Source: UBA4416 sp043719555 (GTDB taxonomy: Bacteria > Bacteroidota > Bacteroidia > B-17B0 > Aurantibacillaceae). Taken from it: DNA of 15,526 nt. The stretch is from positions 1-15,526 of the forward strand of contig JAYSTR010000017.1 of the NCBI GenBank assembly GCA_043719555.1, written 5' to 3'. Each line of letters starts with the position of its first letter. The first letter of the stretch is position 1. Shown one piece after another: positions 5,952 to 12,858 of the stretch. The notes beneath the pieces were generated by a model that did not search any database, was not told the DNA's origin, and saw nothing but the letters and a program-made list of their open reading frames with translations. Both the position numbers and the translations under genes were made by a program.

Positions 5952-8828
5952 ATGTCAGACGCAAAAACAATGCGATTAAGCAAAGTAGCAAAGGAATTTA
6001 ATTTATCGTTAGGTAAAATAACTGAGTTCCTAGCTGCAAAAGGTCGCCCAGTAGAAAATAATCCGAACGCTAAAATTGGCGACGACGAATATTTGCTATT
6101 ATCAAAGGAATTTTCGGGAGATAAGTCTACAAAAATAGAAGCTCAAACTATAGGTTTAAATTTAAATAAACTTAAAAGAGAAACAATCGTAATTGAAGAT
6201 AATAAAGCGGTTAAAGCTAAAGAAGAAGAAACTCGTCAGCAGGAAATGGTTGCGCAAGCATTAAAAGCTTCTGATGAAAAAAAGAAACTTGAAGAGCAAA
6301 AACGCAAGGAAATTTTGGATGCTATGGAGGCAGCGGACGCTGCTAAAAAAGCAGAAGAGCACGCTAAATTTTTAGCTGAAAACCCTAACGCATTAGCTGG
6401 ACCAAAAGTTTTAGGAAAAGTAGATTTAAGTACTTTAAATCAAAAAACTAAACCGGATAAAAAATCGAAGAAAGAAGAAGAGAAAAAAGTAGAAGAAAAG
6501 CCTTCGAAAGTAGCACCTACAAAAGGTAAAAAGAAAACCGAAGAAGTTGTTGCGGAAACTGTAAAAGTGGTAGAAACGCCTGTTGCGCCTGTTGTTGAAA
6601 TTGCACCTGTGGTTGAAGAGGTAAAAGAAGTTCATCACGAAACAGTTTATCAAAAATTGGATGGCCCAAAAATTATGGGTAAAATTGAGTTACCGGTTGC
6701 TGCTGCTCGTAAAGGGCCAGGATCATCTCATGTTAGTGATGCTGATAAGAAGAAGCGTAAGCGTATCCGTAAAGGTGTTGTTAGTCCAGAAGAAATTAAA
6801 AAAGTTGGAACTGAGCAGGCACAAATTGCTAAAGATAAAGCCAAAGAAAAATATGGTGATCCTAGAGCGCGTAAACCATTTACGCCAGGCGGCGCTCCTA
6901 ACAGAGAAGCGAGACCAGCTCTAACTGATGAAGAAATTCAAACACAGATTAAAGAAACGTTAGCACGATTAAGTTCAAAAGGTTCTAAATCTAAAACATC
7001 AAAAAATCGTAGAGATAAACGTGATGTTGTGCGAGAAAGAATGAGTGATGAGCAAGATCAGTTAAATGCAGAAAAAAGTGTTTTAAAAGTTACTGAATTC
7101 GTTTCGGCTAATCAGTTAGCAACAATGATGGATGTACCTGTTACAAAAATTATTGGTACATGTATGAGTTTAGGTTTATTTGTATCTATTAATCAGCGTT
7201 TGGATGCAGAAACAATTGCTATTGTTGCCGAAGAGTTTGGATTTAAAACAGAATTCGTTTCAGCTGAAATTGTTGAAGCTATTGAAGATAAAGAAGAAGA
7301 AGATGAAAATGATATAATTGACCGCCCACCAATTGTTACAATTATGGGTCACGTTGATCATGGTAAAACATCGTTATTAGATCGTATTCGTAAGGCAAAT
7401 GTAGTTGCTGGTGAAGCTGGTGGTATTACACAGCACATAGGTAGTTATAACGTGAAATTAGAAAACGGAAAATCGATTACTTTTTTAGATACACCTGGTC
7501 ACGAAGCCTTTACGGCAATGCGTGCACGTGGTGCTAAGGTAACGGATATTGTTATTATTGTCGTTGCAGCTGATGATAGTGTGATGCCTCAAACAAAAGA
7601 GGCTATTAACCATGCGCAAGCAGCTGGTGTACCGATGATTATAGCAATCAATAAAATCGATAAACCAGGAGCTAATCCAGATAAAATCAGAGAAGCATTA
7701 TCGACGATGAATATTTTGGTGGAAGAGTGGGGTGGTAAATTCCAATCACAAGAAATATCAGCAAAAGCAGGTACAAACATTGATGTATTAATGGAAAAAA
7801 TTGTACTGGAAGCTGAAATTTTAAACCTAAAAGCAAATCCTAAAGTAAAAGCTAGTGGTTCTATTATCGAAGCAAAATTAGATAAAGGACGAGGGCATGT
7901 ATCTGATATTATTGTGCAACGTGGCACATTAAGAGTTGGAGATATTGTTGTAGCTGGATGTTATACAGGCCGTGTAAAAGCGATGACTAATGAGCGTGGC
8001 GTTTTAATTAAAGAGGCCGGCCCATCAATTCCTGTGCAATTATTGGGATTAAATGGATCGCCAACTGCTGGTGATAAATTTAATGTTATGGCTGATGAGC
8101 GTGAGGCTCGTGAGTTAGCAAATAAACGTTTGCAATTACAACGTGAGCAAGGTATCCGTACTCAAAAACATATTACGTTAGATGAGATTGGACGCCGTTT
8201 AGCAATTGGTGACTTTAAAGAATTAAATGTTATCGTTAAAGGTGACGTGGATGGTTCTATTGAGGCCTTATCAGATTCATTATTAAAATTATCAACTGAT
8301 AAAGTTGCTGTAAATATTATTCATAAATCGGTTGGTGCTATTAGCGAGAATGATGTTATGTTAGCATCAGCATCTAATGCCATCATCGTTGGTTTCCAAG
8401 TTCGTCCTTCGGTTACTGCTCGTAAATTAGCAGACACGGAACAAATTGATATTCGTTTATACTCTATTATTTACCAAGCTATCGATGAGATTAAAGCAGC
8501 TATGGAAGGTATGTTATCACCAGAGTTTGTTGAGAAAGTAGTTTGTAATATCGAAATACGCGAAGTATTTAATATTACTAAAGTTGGTACAATTGCTGGA
8601 TGTTATGTATTAGATGGTAAAGTAATGCGTAATACAAAAGTGCGTATTATCCGCGATGGTATTGTTGTTCACTCGGGTGGTTTAGGATCATTAAAACGTT
8701 TTAAAGACGATGTGAAAGAAGTAACTCACGGTTATGAGTGTGGTTTAAATATTGATAAATTTGATGATATTAAAGTTGGAGATATCATTGAGGGATATGA
8801 TATGGTTGAGGTAAAAGCCAAACTATAA
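5952..8828 (+). CDS. infB: Translation initiation factor IF-2
   Basis: GTPase that brings fMet-tRNA to the 30S subunit and promotes 50S joining. Of 958 residues, an N-terminal IF2_N-type domain (about 7-60) is followed by a long Lys/Glu/Ala-rich linker (about 60-370). The linker carries two copies of a GPKxxGKxxL motif (150-159 and 238-247). A second IF2_N domain lies at about 377-435. The G domain starts near 458: G1 GHVDHGKT (466-473), G3 DTPGH (513-517), G4 NKID (567-570), with ITQHIG as the switch region. Beta-barrel and IF2-specific domains II-IV fill the rest, including the fMet-tRNA-binding C-terminus. ATG 5952 begins MSDAKTMRLSKVAKEF, as in relatives. The 92-nt gap after nusA has no convincing terminator, so infB is probably co-transcribed. 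Confidence 0.97.
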   Translation: MSDAKTMRLSKVAKEFNLSLGKITEFLAAKGRPVENNPNAKIGDDEYLLLSKEFSGDKSTKIEAQTIGLNLNKLKRETIVIEDNKAVKAKEEETRQQEMVAQALKASDEKKKLEEQKRKEILDAMEAADAAKKAEEHAKFLAENPNALAGPKVLGKVDLSTLNQKTKPDKKSKKEEEKKVEEKPSKVAPTKGKKKTEEVVAETVKVVETPVAPVVEIAPVVEEVKEVHHETVYQKLDGPKIMGKIELPVAAARKGPGSSHVSDADKKKRKRIRKGVVSPEEIKKVGTEQAQIAKDKAKEKYGDPRARKPFTPGGAPNREARPALTDEEIQTQIKETLARLSSKGSKSKTSKNRRDKRDVVRERMSDEQDQLNAEKSVLKVTEFVSANQLATMMDVPVTKIIGTCMSLGLFVSINQRLDAETIAIVAEEFGFKTEFVSAEIVEAIEDKEEEDENDIIDRPPIVTIMGHVDHGKTSLLDRIRKANVVAGEAGGITQHIGSYNVKLENGKSITFLDTPGHEAFTAMRARGAKVTDIVIIVVAADDSVMPQTKEAINHAQAAGVPMIIAINKIDKPGANPDKIREALSTMNILVEEWGGKFQSQEISAKAGTNIDVLMEKIVLEAEILNLKANPKVKASGSIIEAKLDKGRGHVSDIIVQRGTLRVGDIVVAGCYTGRVKAMTNERGVLIKEAGPSIPVQLLGLNGSPTAGDKFNVMADEREARELANKRLQLQREQGIRTQKHITLDEIGRRLAIGDFKELNVIVKGDVDGSIEALSDSLLKLSTDKVAVNIIHKSVGAISENDVMLASASNAIIVGFQVRPSVTARKLADTEQIDIRLYSIIYQAIDEIKAAMEGMLSPEFVEKVVCNIEIREVFNITKVGTIAGCYVLDGKVMRNTKVRIIRDGIVVHSGGLGSLKRFKDDVKEVTHGYECGLNIDKFDDIKVGDIIEGYDMVEVKAKL

Positions 8829-8838
8829 ATATTTGTTT

Positions 8839-8883
8839 GGGGGATTAGCTCTCCCGATAGTTATCGGGATGGATAGAGTGAAC
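8839..8883 (+). pseudogene. tRNA-like 5' fragment with palindrome in place of its D loop
   Basis: Bases 8839-8851 repeat exactly the first 13 nt of the adjacent tRNA-Ala (acceptor strand, bases 8-9 and D-stem 5' arm). An 18-nt palindrome replaces most of the D loop. Then TGGATAGAG (8870-8878) resembles the tRNA's TGGCTAGAG, and the match fades before the anticodon stem. The fragment abuts the intact tRNA. It cannot fold as a tRNA because the anticodon arm, T arm and 3' acceptor strand are absent. It is best read as a broken tandem copy. Confidence 0.6.
8852..8869. repeat. 18-nt palindrome (REP-like) inside the tRNA fragment
   Basis: Arms TCCCGATA (8852-8859) and TATCGGGA (8862-8869) are perfectly complementary around a 2-nt centre. 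It is GC-richer than its surroundings and lies exactly where the D loop of the tRNA copy should be, which suggests insertion of a small mobile palindrome. No second copy was seen in this window. Confidence 0.6.
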
Positions 8884-8957
8884 GGGGGATTAGCTCATTT
8901 GGCTAGAGCGCTTCGCTGGCAGTGAAGAGGTGATCGGTTCGAATCCGATATTCTCCA
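8884..8957 (+). tRNA. tRNA-Ala (anticodon GGC)
   Basis: A 74-nt cloverleaf. Acceptor strands GGGGGAT and ATTCTCC pair with two G-U pairs; the D stem is GCTC/GAGC. The anticodon arm has stem CTTCG/TGAAG and loop CTGGCAG, giving anticodon GGC (reads GCC/GCU, alanine). The T arm is ATCGG-TTCGAAT-CCGAT and the discriminator base is A (8957). The 3' CCA is not encoded (CTA follows), so it must be added by a nucleotidyltransferase. It lies 55 nt after infB and before the terminator, so it is probably cut from the infB transcript. A weak promoter (AATATTTG at 8828-8835, one mismatch) could also serve it. Confidence 0.93.
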
Positions 8958-8969
8958 CTAAATTTTTTT

Positions 8970-9009
8970 AAAACCCTTTACTATTACTATTAATAGTAGA
9001 GGGTTTTTT
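8970..9009 (+). terminator. Intrinsic terminator after infB and tRNA-Ala
   Basis: A 17-bp stem (8970-8986 with 8991-9007, one internal T-G pair) has the loop CTAT and a T6 run at 9004-9009. It is the strongest terminator in the window and closes the rimP-nusA-infB-tRNA unit. Its T run ends in TTTG, which serves as the -33 box of the next promoter. Confidence 0.88.
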
Positions 9010-9039
9010 GATTTTTTTTAATTACAGTCATTAATTTTG
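9007..9039 (+). promoter_or_regulatory. Promoter of the M16-GNAT-glycosyltransferase unit
   Basis: The -33 box TTTG (9007-9010) and -7 box TAATTTTG (9032-9039, exact TAnnTTTG) are separated by 21 nt. The expected start near 9045 gives a leader of about 22 nt. The -33 box is the end of the preceding terminator's T tract. Confidence 0.65.
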
Positions 9040-9067
9040 TACTAATAAAATTTAGTATTTTTAACCT

Positions 9068-10351
9068 ATGACATTAAACCGAAAACAAGCACCCGATTTT
9101 AAAACAATTGATTTTATTGATATACAGAAAGCCAAAGCGGACACCTTAGCTAATGGTATAAAAGTGTATACGATAGATAGTGGATCGCAGGAGTTAACTA
9201 AAATTGAATTTATGTTTAAGGCTGGGATGTATTATCAAACCAAACCTTTGCTTGCTTCGGCCGCTAATAATTTATTAGAAACTGGCACAACAACATACAC
9301 AGCAAACGAATTATCTGACAACATTGATTTTTACGGGTCGTTTTTTGAGTGTGCAGTTGATCAAGATTATGCATCGCTTGCTTTATTTAGCTTAAATAAA
9401 TATTTAGATAAAAGCTTACATTATGTGGAAGACATTATTAAAAATGCAACCTTCCCTCAAGATGAATTTGATATTTATATTTCTAATAAAAAACAAAAAC
9501 ATCTAGTTAATTCTCAAAAAGTAAATGTAATAGCGCGGCGTCGTTTTGCCGAATTAGCCTTTGGCGAAAAACATCCATACGGTGTTGATGTGAAAACTGA
9601 AGACTTTGATAAATTAACTACAACTGAAGTAAAGGATTTTTATAAGTCGCATTATCACTCGGCTAATTGCACTATTGTTGCTTCAGGTAAACTACCAACT
9701 AATTTAATTGAGACCTTGAATGAGTTTTTTGGTAAAGATACATGGGGCAGTAATGAGCCAATTGCAGAACCATTGGTTGAGTTAACAACTACAACACAAC
9801 AAAAACATTTCATTGATAAACCAGATGCCATACAGTCGGCTATCAGAGTTGGACGATTAATGTTTAATAAAAAAAATCCTGATTACTATAAATTTCAGGT
9901 TGTAAATACCATTTTAGGTGGATATTTTGGCTCACGTTTAATGGCTAACATACGCGAAGACAAAGGATATACATATGGTATAGGTAGTGGATTAGCGTCG
10001 TTAGTAAATGGAGGTTTTTTTTATATTTCAACTGAAGTTGGAGCAGACGTTACGAATCAAACATTAACGGAAATTTATAAAGAAATAAAATTATTGCGCG
10101 ATGAGTTAGTTGATGATGATGAATTGGAAACGGTTCGTAATTATGTATTGGGTCAGTTTTTACGCAGCGTAGATGGGCCTTATTCGTTAGCTGATAAATT
10201 TAAGGCTATTTGGGAATTTGGTTTAGATTACGATTATTTTGAAAAATACTTTGATGCCGTGAAAAGTATTACACCGCAAGAAATAAAAGATTTAGCTAAT
10301 AAATATTTGCAAGAAAAAGATTTGTTAGAACTAGTGGTTGGTAAAAAATAA
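9068..10351 (+). CDS. M16-family (insulinase-like) peptidase homologue, non-catalytic type
   Basis: Single-unit M16B protein of 427 residues with the two homologous alpha/beta halves of the family (about 20-215 and 245-425). The zinc motif HxxEH, expected where NNLLE lies (67-71), lacks both His residues, so this chain should not hold zinc. The second half keeps the substrate-side motif GGYFGSRLMANIREDKGYTYG (284-304, with R296 and Y301/Y303), which the non-catalytic partner supplies in two-subunit M16 enzymes. It is therefore probably the regulatory half of a heterodimer. Such pairs are usually adjacent genes, but no HxxEH homologue lies nearby. No signal peptide is seen, suggesting a cytoplasmic protein. 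It is the first gene of a three-gene unit; the GNAT gene follows after 23 nt. Confidence 0.88.
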   Translation: MTLNRKQAPDFKTIDFIDIQKAKADTLANGIKVYTIDSGSQELTKIEFMFKAGMYYQTKPLLASAANNLLETGTTTYTANELSDNIDFYGSFFECAVDQDYASLALFSLNKYLDKSLHYVEDIIKNATFPQDEFDIYISNKKQKHLVNSQKVNVIARRRFAELAFGEKHPYGVDVKTEDFDKLTTTEVKDFYKSHYHSANCTIVASGKLPTNLIETLNEFFGKDTWGSNEPIAEPLVELTTTTQQKHFIDKPDAIQSAIRVGRLMFNKKNPDYYKFQVVNTILGGYFGSRLMANIREDKGYTYGIGSGLASLVNGGFFYISTEVGADVTNQTLTEIYKEIKLLRDELVDDDELETVRNYVLGQFLRSVDGPYSLADKFKAIWEFGLDYDYFEKYFDAVKSITPQEIKDLANKYLQEKDLLELVVGKK

Positions 10352-10374
10352 TTTTATTTTAAGATTTAGTTTCC

Positions 10375-10923
10375 ATGTTTAATCTTCAGCCTACGCATCT
10401 TAAAAACGAGCTCATTAAAATTGTTCCTCTGCAGGAAAACGATTTTGATAAATTATATGCCATTGCAAGTGATGAATTATTGTGGGAACAACACCCGAAT
10501 AAAGACCGCTATAAAAAAGAAGTGTTTCAGGTTTTTTTTAAAGGTGCGATGGAATCAAAAGGCGCATTTATCGTGTATGATATTACTACTAATTTAGCGA
10601 TAGGATCCAGTAGATACTATGAATATAATGAGGAAAACAAAAGCATTGCGATAGGTTATACTTTTGTTGCCCGTAGTCATTGGGGATTAGGATTTAATAA
10701 GGCTTTAAAAACTGCCATGTTAAATTATGCCTTTACAACTCTTGATACGGTTGTTTTTCACGTGGGCGCTTCTAATTTTCGGTCACAAAAAGCTGTAGAA
10801 AAACTTGGTGCTGTTAAAATAAAAGAAATTGAAATGGCTTATGTAGGAGAAGCAAACCGATTAAATTTTGAATATCATTTAGAGAAAGAAAAGTGGTTGA
10901 GTATTAATTCAAAAATCGAATAA
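10375..10923 (+). CDS. GNAT family N-acetyltransferase (RimJ/RimL-like)
   Basis: Cytoplasmic acetyl-CoA-dependent transferase of 182 residues, closest to the Acetyltransf_3 group that acetylates protein N-termini or small amines. The acetyl-CoA pyrophosphate loop lies at ARSHWGLGFNKALK (99-112), after the beta-strand IAIGYTFV (91-98). Motif B, GASNFRSQKAVEKLGAVK (131-148), with N134 and the helix after it, is typical. Only 23 nt separate it from the M16 gene and 7 nt from the glycosyltransferase, so all three are likely one transcript. The substrate cannot be deduced, and the neighbours do not share an obvious pathway. Confidence 0.88.
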   Translation: MFNLQPTHLKNELIKIVPLQENDFDKLYAIASDELLWEQHPNKDRYKKEVFQVFFKGAMESKGAFIVYDITTNLAIGSSRYYEYNEENKSIAIGYTFVARSHWGLGFNKALKTAMLNYAFTTLDTVVFHVGASNFRSQKAVEKLGAVKIKEIEMAYVGEANRLNFEYHLEKEKWLSINSKIE

Positions 10924-10930
10924 ATTAATA

Positions 10931-12064
10931 ATGGCTAAAATTTTTATTATAGGTCCTGCTTATCCTTTACGAGGTGGTTTAGCAACGTTTGATGAATTAT
11001 TTTGCGATTCTTTTAATAAACAAGGTCATCAATGCGAAATCATATCTTATAGTTTACAGTATCCTAATTTTTTATTTCCTGGTAGTACGCAATTTGATAC
11101 TAGTGGTAATGAACCAAAGCATATAAAAATACATACACTTATTAATTCTGTTAATCCCTTATCGTGGATAAAAACGGCTCGATTTATTAAAAAGCAAAAA
11201 CCTGATTTTGTAGTGTTTCGTTTTTGGATTCCGTTTATGGGACCAGCTCTAGGAATCATTGCTAGGTTAATTAAAAAAAGTGGCATTAAGGTTTTAGCCA
11301 TTACTGATAATGTAGTGCCTCACGAAAAACGTATTGGTGATCATGCCTTTGCTAAGTATTTTATAAATGGATGTGATGGTTTTGTTACGATGAGTAAAGC
11401 TGTGATGTTCGATTTAGAAAAGTTTACGACAACACAACACAAAAAATATTTGTTGCATCCCTTGTATACATCGTTTGGAGAAAAGTTAAATAAAGATATT
11501 GCCCGACAAACCTTAGGATTAAACACAACGGATAATATTGTGTTGTTTTTTGGATTAATTCGTCATTACAAAGGTTTAGATATGTTGATTGAAGCGTTTG
11601 CTGAATTAAAAAAACATTCAAACACGAAACTGGTTATTGCCGGGGAGTTTTATGAAGATAAACAACCCTATTTAGATTTAATTGCAAAACACCAATTACA
11701 AGAACAAGTGATACTTCACGCTAAATTTATTGCTAATGAAGATGTGAAAATTTATTTTTCGGCAGCAGATATAGTAGCGTTGCCGTATCGCACAGCAACT
11801 CAAAGTGGTGTTACACAAGTATCGTTTCATTTTGAAGTACCGACCTTAGTAACAAACGTTGGTGGCTTAGGGGAAATTATTCCGCACAATGTGGCGGGTT
11901 ATGTTGTTGATCCAAATCCAGTAGCTATAGCAAAAAGTATAGAAGATTATTTTATCAATCATCGCGCAGCTTCTTTTACAGAGGGGATGCAAAACGAAAA
12001 ACAAAAATACGATTGGAAAATTTTTGTGGATGAGGTAAATACTTTGTATCAGTCAACAAAATAA
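10931..12064 (+). CDS. Glycosyltransferase, GT4-like (GT-B fold)
   Basis: Transfers a sugar from a nucleotide-sugar donor, probably in surface polysaccharide or glycolipid synthesis. Of 377 residues, the N-terminal Rossmann domain (about 1-185) opens with the glycine-rich acceptor loop GPAYPLRGG (8-16). The C-terminal Glycos_transf_1 domain (about 200-370) shows FFGLIRHYKGLDMLIEAF (206-223), where R211 and K214 contact the donor phosphates. The usual EX7E donor motif is modified: the loop TATQSGVTQVSFHFEVP (288-304) has Q291 near where the first Glu is expected. No signal peptide or membrane span is seen. It ends at a terminator overlapping its stop codon. Donor and acceptor are unknown. Confidence 0.9.
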   Translation: MAKIFIIGPAYPLRGGLATFDELFCDSFNKQGHQCEIISYSLQYPNFLFPGSTQFDTSGNEPKHIKIHTLINSVNPLSWIKTARFIKKQKPDFVVFRFWIPFMGPALGIIARLIKKSGIKVLAITDNVVPHEKRIGDHAFAKYFINGCDGFVTMSKAVMFDLEKFTTTQHKKYLLHPLYTSFGEKLNKDIARQTLGLNTTDNIVLFFGLIRHYKGLDMLIEAFAELKKHSNTKLVIAGEFYEDKQPYLDLIAKHQLQEQVILHAKFIANEDVKIYFSAADIVALPYRTATQSGVTQVSFHFEVPTLVTNVGGLGEIIPHNVAGYVVDPNPVAIAKSIEDYFINHRAASFTEGMQNEKQKYDWKIFVDEVNTLYQSTK

Positions 12065-12099
12065 AAAGCGTTACCATATAATATGATAACGCTTTTATA
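12062..12099. terminator. Bidirectional terminator between glycosyltransferase and cupredoxin genes
   Basis: Ten-nt arms (12064-12073 and 12087-12096) are perfectly complementary; a further 4 bp (12075-12078 with 12082-12085) forms after one mismatch, with a 3-nt loop. T4 follows on the plus strand and T5 on the minus strand. It overlaps the glycosyltransferase stop codon and lies 20 nt beyond the cupredoxin stop codon. Confidence 0.75.
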
Positions 12100-12116
12100 A
12101 TAAAGGGTTTTGAATC

Positions 12117-12740
12117 TTAATCAATAATTACTTTACGCACATATTTTTTAGAATTAAAAGTCAATTCCATAAAATATACACCAGCAGGAATATTTTTATT
12201 GATATCCATTACAAAAACATTTTCGCCACTTAGTAATTCTTTATTAGTAGCAAGTTGTTGAACTTCTTGTCCGCAAACTGAAAACAATTTAGCACTTAAT
12301 GCTCCTGATTGAGTCGCATTAATTTTAACGCTGATTTTTTCTTTTGCAGGATTAGGAAATAAGCTAATGTTGCCAATAACTGTTTTGTTTTCAAAAATTC
12401 CAACGCCACCGTTTACGTCAATTTTGCCTTTCATTCCCATTCCCATATGATTTCCGCAACCATAATAGATAGAATTAGCAGATGTAATAGTGAAAGTATA
12501 AGCTGTTGTTTTTGTGCCCCATCCACCTGCCACAGCATTAGGTGTCCCAGCAGTGTAATTGGCTAAATCAACCTCAACTAGGGGGTGATTACCAGTTGCA
12601 GCAATGGTTACTACATCTCCAATAGAAACGGTAAGCGTACTAGGCGAGTAAGCAAATCCAGAAATTGTAATGTTAAAAGAGGCAGCTCTGATAACTAACA
12701 TTGCAATGGATAATAAAAAAGTTAAGTAGATTTTTTTCAT
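12117..12740 (-). CDS. Secreted cupredoxin (plastocyanin-like) with T9SS C-terminal sorting domain
   Basis: A 207-residue exported protein in two parts. A signal peptide covers about 1-20 (ending VIRAA). Residues 21-110 form a plastocyanin/azurin-like beta barrel with all four type 1 copper ligands in family order: H52 (GNHP), then C95, H98 and M103 in YYGCGNHMGMGM, the C-x2-H-x4-M spacing of plastocyanins. Residues about 122-207 form a type A T9SS sorting domain, starting ISLFPNPAKEKI and ending GVYFMELTFNSKKYVRKVIID. It is thus expected to be moved across the outer membrane and released or anchored at the surface. The likely role is electron transfer or copper binding; its partner is unknown. 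It is divergent from the GHMP kinase and ends at a terminator. Confidence 0.88.
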   Translation of the reverse strand: MKKIYLTFLLSIAMLVIRAASFNITISGFAYSPSTLTVSIGDVVTIAATGNHPLVEVDLANYTAGTPNAVAGGWGTKTTAYTFTITSANSIYYGCGNHMGMGMKGKIDVNGGVGIFENKTVIGNISLFPNPAKEKISVKINATQSGALSAKLFSVCGQEVQQLATNKELLSGENVFVMDINKNIPAGVYFMELTFNSKKYVRKVIID

Positions 12741-12807
12741 AGTATTTGGTTTATAAGGTTATAATTAAAATTAGTAAAATAAATCTGTATAAAATAATAT
12801 TTATACT

Positions 12808-12826
12808 TTAGTTTTTAAAAAACTAA
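12808..12826. repeat. Perfect dyad between the cupredoxin and GHMP kinase genes
   Basis: TTAGTTTTT (12808-12816) and AAAAACTAA (12818-12826) are exact inverted copies around one base. The dyad ends 32 nt before the GHMP kinase ATG and lies 67 nt from the cupredoxin ATG. A near-consensus -7 box for the kinase, TATCTTTA (12833-12840, last base differs), follows it. It could be an operator, but in such AT-rich DNA chance is possible. Confidence 0.35.
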
Positions 12827-12858
12827 TTCTTATATCTTTACAAGGTAATTAAACAACA

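Noticed and set aside
6435..6653. Phe/Arg-rich minus-strand open frame opposite infB
   Set aside because: Its composition is the complement of the Lys/Glu-rich IF-2 linker, so it is an artefact of low complexity.
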